Shown piece by piece: positions 9,215 to 16,837 of a stretch of DNA of 64,000 nt. Numbering within the stretch: position 1 is the stretch's first letter; every line of letters starts with the position of its first letter. A program made the position numbers and the translations under genes. The notes below the pieces were generated by a model that ran no database searches, was not told where the DNA came from, and worked only from the letters and a program-made list of their open reading frames with translations. Source of the DNA: Desulfotruncus alcoholivorax DSM 16058 (GTDB taxonomy: Bacteria; Bacillota; Desulfotomaculia; Desulfotomaculales; Desulfallaceae); NCBI RefSeq assembly GCF_000430885.1, contig NZ_AUMW01000001.1, positions 62,001 through 126,000 on the forward strand, given 5' to 3'.

Positions 9215-10288
9215 TTATCCGGCAGCCTTACCCTTCAGTTTGTATACCAGGGCAATAATCTCTGCAATAGCCTGGTATAATTCAACCGGTATTTCGCTGC
9301 CAATTTCAATATTATGGTACAGTATCCTGGCCACCGGAGGGTTTTCAATAACGGGCACATTGTTTTGCTTGGCCAACCGCTTAATTACCCGGACCAGTTC
9401 ACCTGCGCCCTTGGCAGTAACTACAGGAGCGTGCATTGATTTATCTTCGTATTTAACGGCAACCGCCACGTGGGTCGGGTTGGTTATCACAACGGTGGCC
9501 CGGGGCACCTCCTGCCTGATCGAATTCATTACAATTTCCCGTTGCCGGCGGCGCAGCCAAGATTTAACCATCGGGTCGCCTTCGGTTTGTTTATATTCGT
9601 CCTTTACTTCCTGCTTGGTCATGCGCAAATTTTTATAGTGTTCAAAACGCTGGTATAAAAGATCTAAAAAAGAAATGACCAGAAATGCCCCGCCCCCGGC
9701 AAAGGCAGCAACCATCATCAAATTTGCAATTTGGTCCAACAGCTCTGCCGGCGCCTTAAAATAAAACAGCAGCATTTCCGGGAGCCTGGCCCTGACGACT
9801 AAATAAACAACCCAGGCGACAATGATTATTTTCAGCAGGTTTTTTGCCAGTTCAAACAAGCTGCGCAGGCTAAAAATTCTCTTCAAACCTTCAGCCGGGT
9901 TCAGTCGTTCAAGCTTGGGCTGAAGCACCGGGGGGGCGAACAATATGCCGACCTGGGCTATATTTGAGGCCGCAGCCGCTATTAAAATAATGATAAAAAC
10001 CGGCAGTAATACAAGGAACATGCGTATTACAAAACCAATCAAATAAAAGGGGAGGTTTTCCGGAGGCATATCAATGATGAAACCTGCCCGGTAGTAGTCC
10101 AGCAGCATGCGCTGCATGGAAAATAGAATCGTATCCTTTAAAAAAGCAATTGCGGCCAGCGCAGCCAATAAGATAACCGCCGCATTAAAATCACGACTCT
10201 TGGGAACCTGACCCTTTTTTCGCGCCTCACTTAACCGTCGCGGTGACGGGGCTTCAGTTTTTTGCTGGGAGGAACTATTCTCAGCCAT
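9215..10288 (-). CDS. flhB: FlhB, export-gate substrate-specificity switch
   Basis: Export-gate protein of 357 aa with four membrane spans (about 35-55, 83-110, 142-165, 188-212) and a cytoplasmic C-domain. The self-cleavage motif NPTH is intact at residues 270-273, so the hook-to-filament specificity switch triggered by FliK should operate. The basic N-terminus (SPRRLSEARKKGQVPKSRD) is typical. It overlaps fliR by one nucleotide and precedes flhA by 36 nt. Confidence 0.97.
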   Translation of the reverse strand: MAENSSSQQKTEAPSPRRLSEARKKGQVPKSRDFNAAVILLAALAAIAFLKDTILFSMQRMLLDYYRAGFIIDMPPENLPFYLIGFVIRMFLVLLPVFIIILIAAAASNIAQVGILFAPPVLQPKLERLNPAEGLKRIFSLRSLFELAKNLLKIIIVAWVVYLVVRARLPEMLLFYFKAPAELLDQIANLMMVAAFAGGGAFLVISFLDLLYQRFEHYKNLRMTKQEVKDEYKQTEGDPMVKSWLRRRQREIVMNSIRQEVPRATVVITNPTHVAVAVKYEDKSMHAPVVTAKGAGELVRVIKRLAKQNNVPVIENPPVARILYHNIEIGSEIPVELYQAIAEIIALVYKLKGKAAG

Positions 10289-11055
10289 CAGGTCATTCCC
10301 CTCATTAAAGTCAACATATCTTGCTCAATTGTCGAAAACAGCGAGTAAATGATCCGAACCATAACCGGTACCATCACACTAAGCGTTAATAATCCAAATA
10401 TGATTTTTATTGGAAACCCCAGCATAAAAACATTGATCTGGGGTGCCGTGCGCGCAAGCAATCCCAGTGTTACGTCCACGATAAGCATTACAGCTATCAG
10501 GGGAGCTGCTATCTGCACACCGATAAGAATCATTTGGGCAAAAACTTTAATCAAAAATAATGCTGATGCCGCGCTAACTTTAGCGGAATTAACAGGTACC
10601 ACTTGATAACTTCGGACCAATGCAGCAATTATAATATGGTGGCCGTTAAACCCGAGCAGCACCGCCAGACCCAAGAGATGTAAAAATTTAGAAATAATGC
10701 CCGCCATGGAACCGGACATAGGGTCGAAAATGCTGCTCATAAAAAAGCCAATATGCAGGTCAATCAGGCTCCCGGCAAATATAAGCGCATTAAAAACCAG
10801 AGTGGCGACATATCCCAAAGCCAGTCCAAACAACACTTCCCGTAGCAGCGCAAATACATACTCCCAGCTATCCATGGCGTAATTAACGGTGTTTGCACTA
10901 ACAGATGGGAAAACAATAACCGCCAGGGTGAATGACAGCCCAATTTTCACCAGACCCGGAATATTTGGCATGGAAAACACGGGTCCGGCCGCAAAAAAGG
11001 CGGAAATCCTGGCCAGAACCAGAAAGAATATGGCAATTTGGCCGGCTTCAAACAA
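10288..11055 (-). CDS. fliR: FliR, flagellar export-gate protein
   Basis: Integral membrane export-gate subunit, 255 aa, with six predicted spans and the family blocks RISAFFAAGPVFSMPNIP near the N-terminus and TLGLLARTAPQINVFMLGFPIKI near residue 195. FliP, FliQ and FliR assemble as the helical export pore. Its stop abuts the flhB start, and it follows fliQ by 13 nt. In some clostridia fliR and flhB are fused; here they are separate. Confidence 0.96.
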   Translation of the reverse strand: MFEAGQIAIFFLVLARISAFFAAGPVFSMPNIPGLVKIGLSFTLAVIVFPSVSANTVNYAMDSWEYVFALLREVLFGLALGYVATLVFNALIFAGSLIDLHIGFFMSSIFDPMSGSMAGIISKFLHLLGLAVLLGFNGHHIIIAALVRSYQVVPVNSAKVSAASALFLIKVFAQMILIGVQIAAPLIAVMLIVDVTLGLLARTAPQINVFMLGFPIKIIFGLLTLSVMVPVMVRIIYSLFSTIEQDMLTLMRGMT

Positions 11056-11068
11056 TTTAAATTACCCC

Positions 11069-11338
11069 TTACCTGAGCAAGTCCGGAATCCTGTTGTAAA
11101 TTTGGTTGGTAAAAGAAACCAAAACCCGGACGGTCCAGGGAGCCATTACCGCCAGGGTTACAAAAACCGCAACGATCTTTGGCACAAAGGTAAGGGACTG
11201 TTCCTGTATCTGAGTTGTAGCCTGCAGAATACTGATAACCAGTCCTACAATTAATGAGACTATCAGGGGGGGCAAGGCAATGATACAGACCATAAAGATA
11301 GCTTCCCTCACCAACTCGATGATAAAAGATTCGGACAT
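11069..11338 (-). CDS. fliQ: FliQ, flagellar export-gate protein
   Basis: Small export-gate subunit of 89 aa with two membrane hairpin helices (about 15-40 and 50-75) joined by the conserved SILQATTQIQEQSLTFVPKI segment. This length and motif are diagnostic of FliQ. It sits between fliP and fliR, as in nearly all bacteria that have these genes together. Confidence 0.97.
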   Translation of the reverse strand: MSESFIIELVREAIFMVCIIALPPLIVSLIVGLVISILQATTQIQEQSLTFVPKIVAVFVTLAVMAPWTVRVLVSFTNQIYNRIPDLLR

Positions 11339-11362
11339 GTTAATTCCCCCGTACGTGCAGGC

Positions 11363-12133
11363 CTAGAAACTTTCCACCAGAGTTTTAACCACCAGGTACC
11401 AGCCGTCCACCATAACAAACAGTAATATTTTAAAAGGCAAAGAAATCATCACCGGCGGCAGCATGAACATACCCATGGACATCAGCGTACTGGCGACAAC
11501 CATATCTATAACCAAAAAGGGCACATAAATCATAAATCCGATTTGAAAGGCCGTTTTAAGTTCACTAATGACAAAGGCCGGTATCATAACGTTGGCAGGC
11601 AGGTCCTGCAGGTTCCTGGGCTTGTCCATGCCGGAAAGTGTTATAAACAGCGCAATATCCTTTTCCCGTGTTTGCTTGGCCATAAATTTTCGTAAAGGTT
11701 CATATGCTTTATCCCAGGCTTGCTGCTGGCTGATTTGATTAGCCAGGTAAGGCTGCACAGCCTGATCGTTAACTTGTTTGAATACCGGCGACATAATAAA
11801 TATAGTCAGAAAAAGCGCCAGCCCTATGATCACTTGATTGGGCGGTGCCTGCTGGGTGCCAATGGCGCTGCGCAAAAGCGAAAGGACTACTACGATACGG
11901 GTAAAGCTGGTCATCATTAATAAAAATGCCGGCACCAGGGAAAGCAGCGTCAGCATGATCAGAATTTTGATACTGTTTACCACCTGAGCTGGATTGTCTG
12001 TCGGCTGTACGTTTAGATCAATGCCCGGAAGAGGTTGGGCTTGCGCAGGCCCGGCAAAGACCAGAATAAATAAGCCTAATATTAAAAAAAACCATTTACT
12101 TTTTATGTATCGTTTAACAGCTGCCGGATTCAT
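11363..12133 (-). CDS. fliP: FliP, flagellar export-gate protein
   Basis: Core export-pore subunit, 256 aa. An N-terminal signal-like hydrophobic segment (WFFLILGLFILVFAGPAQAQP) matches the cleaved leader usual for FliP; then come MLTLLSLVPAFLLMMTSFTRIVVVLSLLRSA, an extracytoplasmic segment and the conserved C-terminal FMIYVPFLVIDMVVASTLMSMGM. All family hallmarks are present. It follows fliO after 61 nt. Confidence 0.97.
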   Translation of the reverse strand: MNPAAVKRYIKSKWFFLILGLFILVFAGPAQAQPLPGIDLNVQPTDNPAQVVNSIKILIMLTLLSLVPAFLLMMTSFTRIVVVLSLLRSAIGTQQAPPNQVIIGLALFLTIFIMSPVFKQVNDQAVQPYLANQISQQQAWDKAYEPLRKFMAKQTREKDIALFITLSGMDKPRNLQDLPANVMIPAFVISELKTAFQIGFMIYVPFLVIDMVVASTLMSMGMFMLPPVMISLPFKILLFVMVDGWYLVVKTLVESF

Positions 12134-12194
12134 ATATTTACCCCGCTTTAATCGTTGTCAGATACAATTTTGCTGTAGCCTTTAATCAGGGGAA

Positions 12195-12548
12195 CTATTT
12201 TCCTGGTCGCCCACCAAAAAGATTTATGCCTTTAATAACCTGGCTCAAGCTTTTCCATTCCGGCAGATTATTTTCCAATTCATCAGGTAATTGATCCATT
12301 TCCTTAACCACAATGATACTTCCTTCCTGGTGAGCTAAAAGCAAATACTTATCACCCACCTGCACCAAAGACAACCCGCTTTTGGGTCCAAGCGAAACCT
12401 GCTCCAACAGGCGCATTCTTTTTTTACCGGTGAGGCTAACCCGCCTGACCTGTCCCAAACCGTATTTTATCGTAAGATAAGCAAGCGCGCAGATAACGGG
12501 AAGCAATATCACCAGTCGAACCAGTGCTGCTATCATTTCCTTATCCAT
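12195..12548 (-). CDS. fliO: FliO/FliZ-type flagellar biosynthesis protein
   Basis: Short membrane protein that helps FliP assembly. The frame stays open well into fliN, but ATG 12548 (MDKEMIAALVRL) begins just after the fliN stop and gives the expected FliO plan: one N-terminal span (about residues 5-26), then a small cytoplasmic domain with VSLTGKKRMRLLEQVSLGPKSGLSLVQVGDKYLLLA. ATG 12560 (MQVKMDKEM) is a close alternative. About 117 aa. FliO diverges strongly between species; position between fliN and fliP supports the call. Confidence 0.82.
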   Translation of the reverse strand: MDKEMIAALVRLVILLPVICALAYLTIKYGLGQVRRVSLTGKKRMRLLEQVSLGPKSGLSLVQVGDKYLLLAHQEGSIIVVKEMDQLPDELENNLPEWKSLSQVIKGINLFGGRPGK

Positions 12549-12549
12549 T

Positions 12550-12927
12550 TTAACCTGCATCCTTATCCTTAGTTTGTTTGGTATCGTAAATACGGTCCAC
12601 CCTGATGCCCAGGTTGCTGCCGATAATGATAACTTCACCGCGGGCAAATTCACGCCCGTTAACTTTAAGGTTGACTGTATCACCGGCTGCTTTTTCCAAT
12701 TCTATTACTGAATCTTCTTTTAAATTGAGGATCTCCCTAACAGTTAAAGTAGCTTCCCCCAACTCGGCCCAGATGTCCAAGGTAACATCATGTAAAAACT
12801 CAACCGGCACCCTTGCTCCGGTCAGGTTGGTCTGAGCGCTTAAAGCAGGATAATTTATTTTTTTTACTGTTGTTTTTCGTGCATTAAAACTACCCAAAAA
12901 ATCATCCAGTTCCTGTTGAGAAAGCAT
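12550..12927 (-). CDS. fliN: FliN/mini-FliY, flagellar motor switch protein
   Basis: C-ring switch component of about 125 aa. The C-terminal 80 residues form a SpoA domain (VTLDIWAELGEATLTVREIL, then NGREFARGEVIIIGSNLGIRVDRI). The N-terminus, MLSQQELDDFLGSF, resembles the CheY-P-binding helix of FliM and FliY. The CheC-like middle domain of true FliY is absent, so it reads as a shortened FliY. I chose ATG 12927 because GGGAG lies 8 nt upstream; an in-frame ATG at 12942 lacks a good site. fliM, which usually lies between fliL and this gene, is missing. Confidence 0.88.
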   Translation of the reverse strand: MLSQQELDDFLGSFNARKTTVKKINYPALSAQTNLTGARVPVEFLHDVTLDIWAELGEATLTVREILNLKEDSVIELEKAAGDTVNLKVNGREFARGEVIIIGSNLGIRVDRIYDTKQTKDKDAG

Positions 12928-12959
12928 GGCTGCAACTCCCATTAATTAAATTGTTAAAA

Positions 12960-13490
12960 TTATTGAACTATGTACTCGGTAAAATACAATTCTTTTACTA
13001 CACTCGCGTTCAGCCGGCTGTTGATGGCTTTTATCAGCTCAGTTTTTAATTTATCTGTTGCACCGGGCGGGCTGACATCCGCAAAAGTTTTCTTGCGCAG
13101 GGTGAGCAATACCTCCTCAATGACCTGGCTTTTTTTCTCGTCCATCAATTGGTCGTTTTCCTTGGTTTGAATATATCCCAACGTAATTTTGGTTTTCAAG
13201 AATCTGCTTTGGTCCTGGTCAGCCAGGTTAACCACCATGTCGCCCAAATCAAAATTAGCCAGAACGGTAACCTTCTCTTTTTTCGGCTGCTTATTATTAG
13301 CCTGCGCGGCAGGCCCGAAAAAATTATAATACCCGATAACCATACCGGCGCCGACCATAAAAACCACCAGCATCATTACAAACATTATTAATAAATTGCC
13401 TCCCCCGGCACCGGTTTTCTTTTCAGCCTGATCTGCTTTTTTCTGCTTATCTTTATCTTTCTTCGGTTTTCTAAATGCCAATTTGCTCAC
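12960..13490 (-). CDS. fliL: FliL, flagellar basal-body-associated protein
   Basis: Single-span membrane protein that surrounds and stabilises the stator. The 176-aa sequence has a very lysine-rich cytoplasmic N-terminus (KPKKDKDKQKKADQAEKK), one span at about 33-58, and a periplasmic SPFH-like domain with the family features FDLGDMVVNLAD and KSQVIEEVLLTLRKKTFADV. Position directly upstream of fliN is usual for fliL. Confidence 0.93.
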   Translation of the reverse strand: MSKLAFRKPKKDKDKQKKADQAEKKTGAGGGNLLIMFVMMLVVFMVGAGMVIGYYNFFGPAAQANNKQPKKEKVTVLANFDLGDMVVNLADQDQSRFLKTKITLGYIQTKENDQLMDEKKSQVIEEVLLTLRKKTFADVSPPGATDKLKTELIKAINSRLNASVVKELYFTEYIVQ

Positions 13491-13540
13491 CCTAACTGTT
13501 TTGTTGTGATATGTTTAACTGCTTTAAAAAACTTCGGCAA

Positions 13541-13577
13541 GCGTTGGGACATACCTCGAAGAGGTGTGTCCCAACGC
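13541..13577. repeat. Long near-perfect hairpin after flgE
   Basis: Arms GCGTTGGGACATACCTC (13541-13557) and GAGGTGTGTCCCAACGC (13561-13577) pair over 17 bp with one mismatch (G-U in RNA) around a 3-nt loop. On the minus strand a T6 run follows, but 8 nt away, so it may be a weak terminator or processing signal between flgE and fliL, or a REP-type repeat. The rest of the 133-nt gap shows nothing recognisable. Confidence 0.7.
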
Positions 13578-13623
13578 CGCGTCGTTTCACGCCTCGCTAT
13601 GACATTGATTTAGGTTAAATTAC

Positions 13624-14826
13624 TTACCGTTTGAGGTTCAGCAATTCCTCCAGCATGGTGTCCGATACGGTTATCATCCTTGCACTGGCCTGATAACCCC
13701 TTTGCGTGGTGATCATGGTGGAAAACTCGTCTGTCAAGTCGACATTGGACATTTCCAAATAACCGGAAACAATGGTGCCATACCCGGTGCTGCCGGACAT
13801 ACCCTCCTGTTCCTTACCGCTGCTCACACTGGTTGTAAAAATGTTTTTATCCACTCTTTCCAAACCGTCCTGGTTGGGGAATGTATACAATTTTATCATG
13901 GTTGAATCATATTTATTACCTTGTTCATCCGTCCACTGCAAGCTATTCCCATTTTGGTCATAACCGATAACAGTGCCGTCATCTAAAAACTGTATGCTGC
14001 CGACGGGAATGCTGCCGGGGTCAATTTGCAGCGCCCTTTGGCCATATTCTGCATTGGTTTTATCGAATTTATTATCACCCGATGCTAGCCCCAGATCTGT
14101 TAATACCTGACCCGTTGACGTGGCATCTATACTAAACCCGTCCAAAGAATTTAACTCAGACGATAATACCAGTTTTCCTGAAGCGTCTTTACTGGCCACA
14201 ACCCCTGTGGAATTGGTTTTTTCATTGATTTTTTCAATAACCTGATCTATGGTCATTCCAGCCGTTAGGCTAATTTTCACCAATGGTGTTGTCCGTGGAA
14301 GTGCTTCTGACAGCGTACCGGGGTCCGTTTTAATTTTTTGCAGCACCAGGTCTCCATCCGCTGTGATGTTTGCGGCAGGATTTGTGCCAGTAACTGATAC
14401 CCTTTTCCACTGGTAGGCAACAAGCTGCAAACCGTTCGAATTTACTATACTGCCATTGTTATTTATATATAGGGTACCTTCACGGCCATATAACTGATTG
14501 CTTGGATCATCCAAACTCTTTTTAGGATCAGTAAATCTGAAAAAACCATCCCCGTTGATCGCTAAATCAAGATTCCTGCCGGTTGACTGCAGGCCACCCG
14601 AATTCATATCCGATGTAATACTTGCTATTGCTGTACCTAAACCAGCCTGGGCCGGGTTTGAGGTTTTGCTGGAACTTTTAATGGTCTGGTACAGTGTATC
14701 TTCGAAGTTGACCCGGCCCCTTTTAAACCCTACCGTATTAACATTGGCGATATTATTACCAATCACGTCCATGCGGATTTGGTGGTTCTTCATGCCGGAC
14801 ACTCCGGAGAAGAGTGAACGAATCAT
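13624..14826 (-). CDS. flgE: Flagellar hook protein FlgE
   Basis: Structural subunit of the hook, 400 aa. N-terminal rod/hook motif (SGVSGMKNHQIRMDVIGNN, then NVNTVGFKRGRVNF), a NGDGFFRFTDP block, and the C-terminal axial helix with STMITTQRGYQASARMITVSD and EELLNLKR. Residues about 205-270 form an insert (TIDQVIEKINEKTN, then GKLVLSSELNSLDGF) that reads like the flagellin hook IN motif, probably a surface D2 domain. It follows a shorter paralogue by 12 nt. Length and insert make this the true hook protein. Confidence 0.93.
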   Translation of the reverse strand: MIRSLFSGVSGMKNHQIRMDVIGNNIANVNTVGFKRGRVNFEDTLYQTIKSSSKTSNPAQAGLGTAIASITSDMNSGGLQSTGRNLDLAINGDGFFRFTDPKKSLDDPSNQLYGREGTLYINNNGSIVNSNGLQLVAYQWKRVSVTGTNPAANITADGDLVLQKIKTDPGTLSEALPRTTPLVKISLTAGMTIDQVIEKINEKTNSTGVVASKDASGKLVLSSELNSLDGFSIDATSTGQVLTDLGLASGDNKFDKTNAEYGQRALQIDPGSIPVGSIQFLDDGTVIGYDQNGNSLQWTDEQGNKYDSTMIKLYTFPNQDGLERVDKNIFTTSVSSGKEQEGMSGSTGYGTIVSGYLEMSNVDLTDEFSTMITTQRGYQASARMITVSDTMLEELLNLKR

Positions 14827-14838
14827 AATGTCGCCTCC

Positions 14839-15624
14839 TTATCGTTTTAATTGAATAATATCCTGCAAAACTTCGTCGGCGGTTGTAAATACTTTGGCGT
14901 TGGCTTGATACCCTCTCTGGGTTGATATCAATTGCGCCAATTCTTCAATAATATCAAGATTTGAACCTTCCAAGTAACCGGAATTGATGGTTCCAAAGCC
15001 ATCATTTCCGTCCTCGTTGGAGTACCTTTCACCGGTCCTGTCATTTTCAAGGAATAAATTATCCCCGGTTTTGGTTAACGCTGAAACATTTTGAAAGTTA
15101 AACAAACCAATTTGGTCCAAATCTGTTTGGATTGGTTCCATAGTGGCAGGGTCTACATCTACTTTGTAGATCAGTCCGGTCTCCGAAATTTGAACCTTCT
15201 CACGATCTTTTAGTTCAGGCACATTAATGGGCTCACCGTCAGGCCGGACAACATTTAACCCGGAAGAATTTCTTAAAAAACCATCTTTATCAAAGAAAAA
15301 AGATCCATCCCTGGTGAATTTTAGTTTACCGGAACTATCGGTCACGCCGAAAAAACCAGCGCCTTGAATAGCAACGTCCAGTGTTCTTCCTGTTGGTTCC
15401 AATGTTCCCTGACCGAAGTTATTGCTGATATCCGAAATATCCACACCGGTTCCGACCTGTTGAGAACCGCCGCTTCCCATAGCCTGGTACAAAGCGTCTT
15501 TAAAAGTGGCACGGGACGATTTATAGCCAGTTGTATTCTCGTTGGAAATATTGTTGCCGATGACGTCCATCCGGTATTGGTGATTAATCATCCCGGATAC
15601 GCCTGAAGACATTAAACGGATCAT
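14839..15624 (-). CDS. Short hook/rod paralogue (FlgE/FlgG family)
   Basis: 261-aa axial protein that begins almost like the adjacent FlgE (SGVSGMINHQYRMDVIGNN, then STGYKSSRATF-like spacing) and ends with the axial helix AQLISTQRGYQANAKVFTTADEV plus IIQLKR. It lacks the IN-type insert. Its length fits FlgG or a short hook protein. Lying between the flgD-orf pair and flgE, it is probably a tandem duplicate of the hook gene and could form the hook base. The family is certain; the exact role is not known from sequence. Confidence 0.85.
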   Translation of the reverse strand: MIRLMSSGVSGMINHQYRMDVIGNNISNENTTGYKSSRATFKDALYQAMGSGGSQQVGTGVDISDISNNFGQGTLEPTGRTLDVAIQGAGFFGVTDSSGKLKFTRDGSFFFDKDGFLRNSSGLNVVRPDGEPINVPELKDREKVQISETGLIYKVDVDPATMEPIQTDLDQIGLFNFQNVSALTKTGDNLFLENDRTGERYSNEDGNDGFGTINSGYLEGSNLDIIEELAQLISTQRGYQANAKVFTTADEVLQDIIQLKR

Positions 15625-15668
15625 TTTCTTGCCTCCTGTTCAAAACACAATTGACAACCATGTTATAT

Positions 15669-15719
15669 TGGGTCGCGTCATTCGGTCGGCGACCCGCAGC
15701 TTCCCGGAGGTCCGGCTGC
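15669..15719. repeat. Intergenic hairpins before the short hook gene
   Basis: The 95-nt gap between orf 15720 and the short hook gene holds two small inverted repeats: GGGTCGC (15670-15676) with GCGACCC (15689-15695), and GCAGC (15696-15700) with GCTGC (15715-15719). No T-run follows on the minus strand, so they may be RNA-processing or translational structures rather than terminators. Confidence 0.45.
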
Positions 15720-16127
15720 TTACTTGACGATTACGGCACTGTCAATATTGGTAAATACATGTTCTTTCATTTGTGAATCATCCATGGCTGAAATTACCGT
15801 ACGGTTTTTCACACTTACTATTAATGCCACATCCCGGTGAATCAGCAGTGAATTTACGGCACCTTTGGCTTCCGCCCTGGTAATGGCGTTGTTAATTTTA
15901 GCCCAATCGTTTTGATTAAGCGTTATATTTCTGTCGGCCAGCCGCTGTTGAGCGTGGGCGGAAACTTTAACTTGCTTTGTATTGGCCTGTTCCCGAAACA
16001 AAATATCCTGGAAACTTTCCGCCTGGCTATGATTTTGTTTTATTTTGGGAGCACTGCCGCCGGGTATGTTTTTGGGGATTACCGGTTCCGGCAGATAATT
16101 CAGGTTTTTAATCTCCAATTTGCTCAC
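15720..16127 (-). CDS. Flagellar operon protein, TIGR02530 family
   Basis: 135-aa protein of the 'flg_new' family regularly found between flgD and flgE in Firmicutes. Diagnostic features are the FQDILFREQ segment (about 38-46), VSAHAQQRLADRNITL near residue 55 and the C-terminal VSVKNRTVISAMD with KEHVFTNIDSAVIV. No membrane span. Function is unestablished; position implies a role in hook assembly. It starts 13 nt after flgD. Confidence 0.9.
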   Translation of the reverse strand: MSKLEIKNLNYLPEPVIPKNIPGGSAPKIKQNHSQAESFQDILFREQANTKQVKVSAHAQQRLADRNITLNQNDWAKINNAITRAEAKGAVNSLLIHRDVALIVSVKNRTVISAMDDSQMKEHVFTNIDSAVIVK

Positions 16128-16139
16128 CTAGCTTTACAG

Positions 16140-16823
16140 CTATAATACAGGAGCAGCAGCGGGAGTTGTTTCAGGTTCACTTGTACCCCCTGTCCCATTA
16201 TCCATTGTTCCGGTTGCAGGCGGATTCGATATTTCCAAAATATTACTGATACTGTATGTTTTACCGTTTATTTGAATCGCGGCCCCACCGTTATTAAAAA
16301 GCACCTTCTCAACAACACCTGTAACTTCTCCATTTTCATCCCCGGCTTTTACGGTCTTGCCAACAATTGTGAGGTAAGGCAGGATATCAATATAAGCAGA
16401 CCCGGCTACACCCTTGACTTGATCCAATGAGTATTTATTTCCGTCCGGCGCTCCGGCCAGGTAAAAGTACGGTTTATCATCAACCATTACAACTCCGCCG
16501 ACAGTACCGGTAACTAAATTATCACCTTGCGATAAAGTTACTTGCTGCCCGATCAGTTCATAATAGCGGGACATTTCATATTTAGAAGCAAGGTTGTTCA
16601 TACTGGTGCTGACATTGTTCATTTGTTCCATGGTGGCCAATTGCGTCAGCTGGGTGATAAATGCATTACTGTCTGATGGTTCCATTGGGTTCTGGTATTG
16701 CATTTGAGCCACTAATATTTTCAGAAAAGTGTTGGGGTCGGATAATCCCCCGGACTTTTCATTGATATAATTGGTCTTTTCTGGAAGATAGTAGTCCTGG
16801 TTTGATTTAATCGCATCTACCAT
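16140..16823 (-). CDS. flgD: FlgD, hook cap / hook assembly scaffold
   Basis: Hook-capping protein needed to polymerise FlgE, 227 aa. The N-terminal signature is clear: FLKILVAQMQYQNPMEPSDSNAFITQLTQ is split here as FLKILVAQMQYQNP and then FITQLTQLATMEQMNN. The middle forms a beta domain (LIGQQVTLSQGDNLVTG). The C-terminal tail is rich in Gly, Thr, Pro. It follows fliK by 14 nt, the normal order. Confidence 0.94.
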   Translation of the reverse strand: MVDAIKSNQDYYLPEKTNYINEKSGGLSDPNTFLKILVAQMQYQNPMEPSDSNAFITQLTQLATMEQMNNVSTSMNNLASKYEMSRYYELIGQQVTLSQGDNLVTGTVGGVVMVDDKPYFYLAGAPDGNKYSLDQVKGVAGSAYIDILPYLTIVGKTVKAGDENGEVTGVVEKVLFNNGGAAIQINGKTYSISNILEISNPPATGTMDNGTGGTSEPETTPAAAPVL

Positions 16824-16837
16824 TTCCCCACCTCCTG

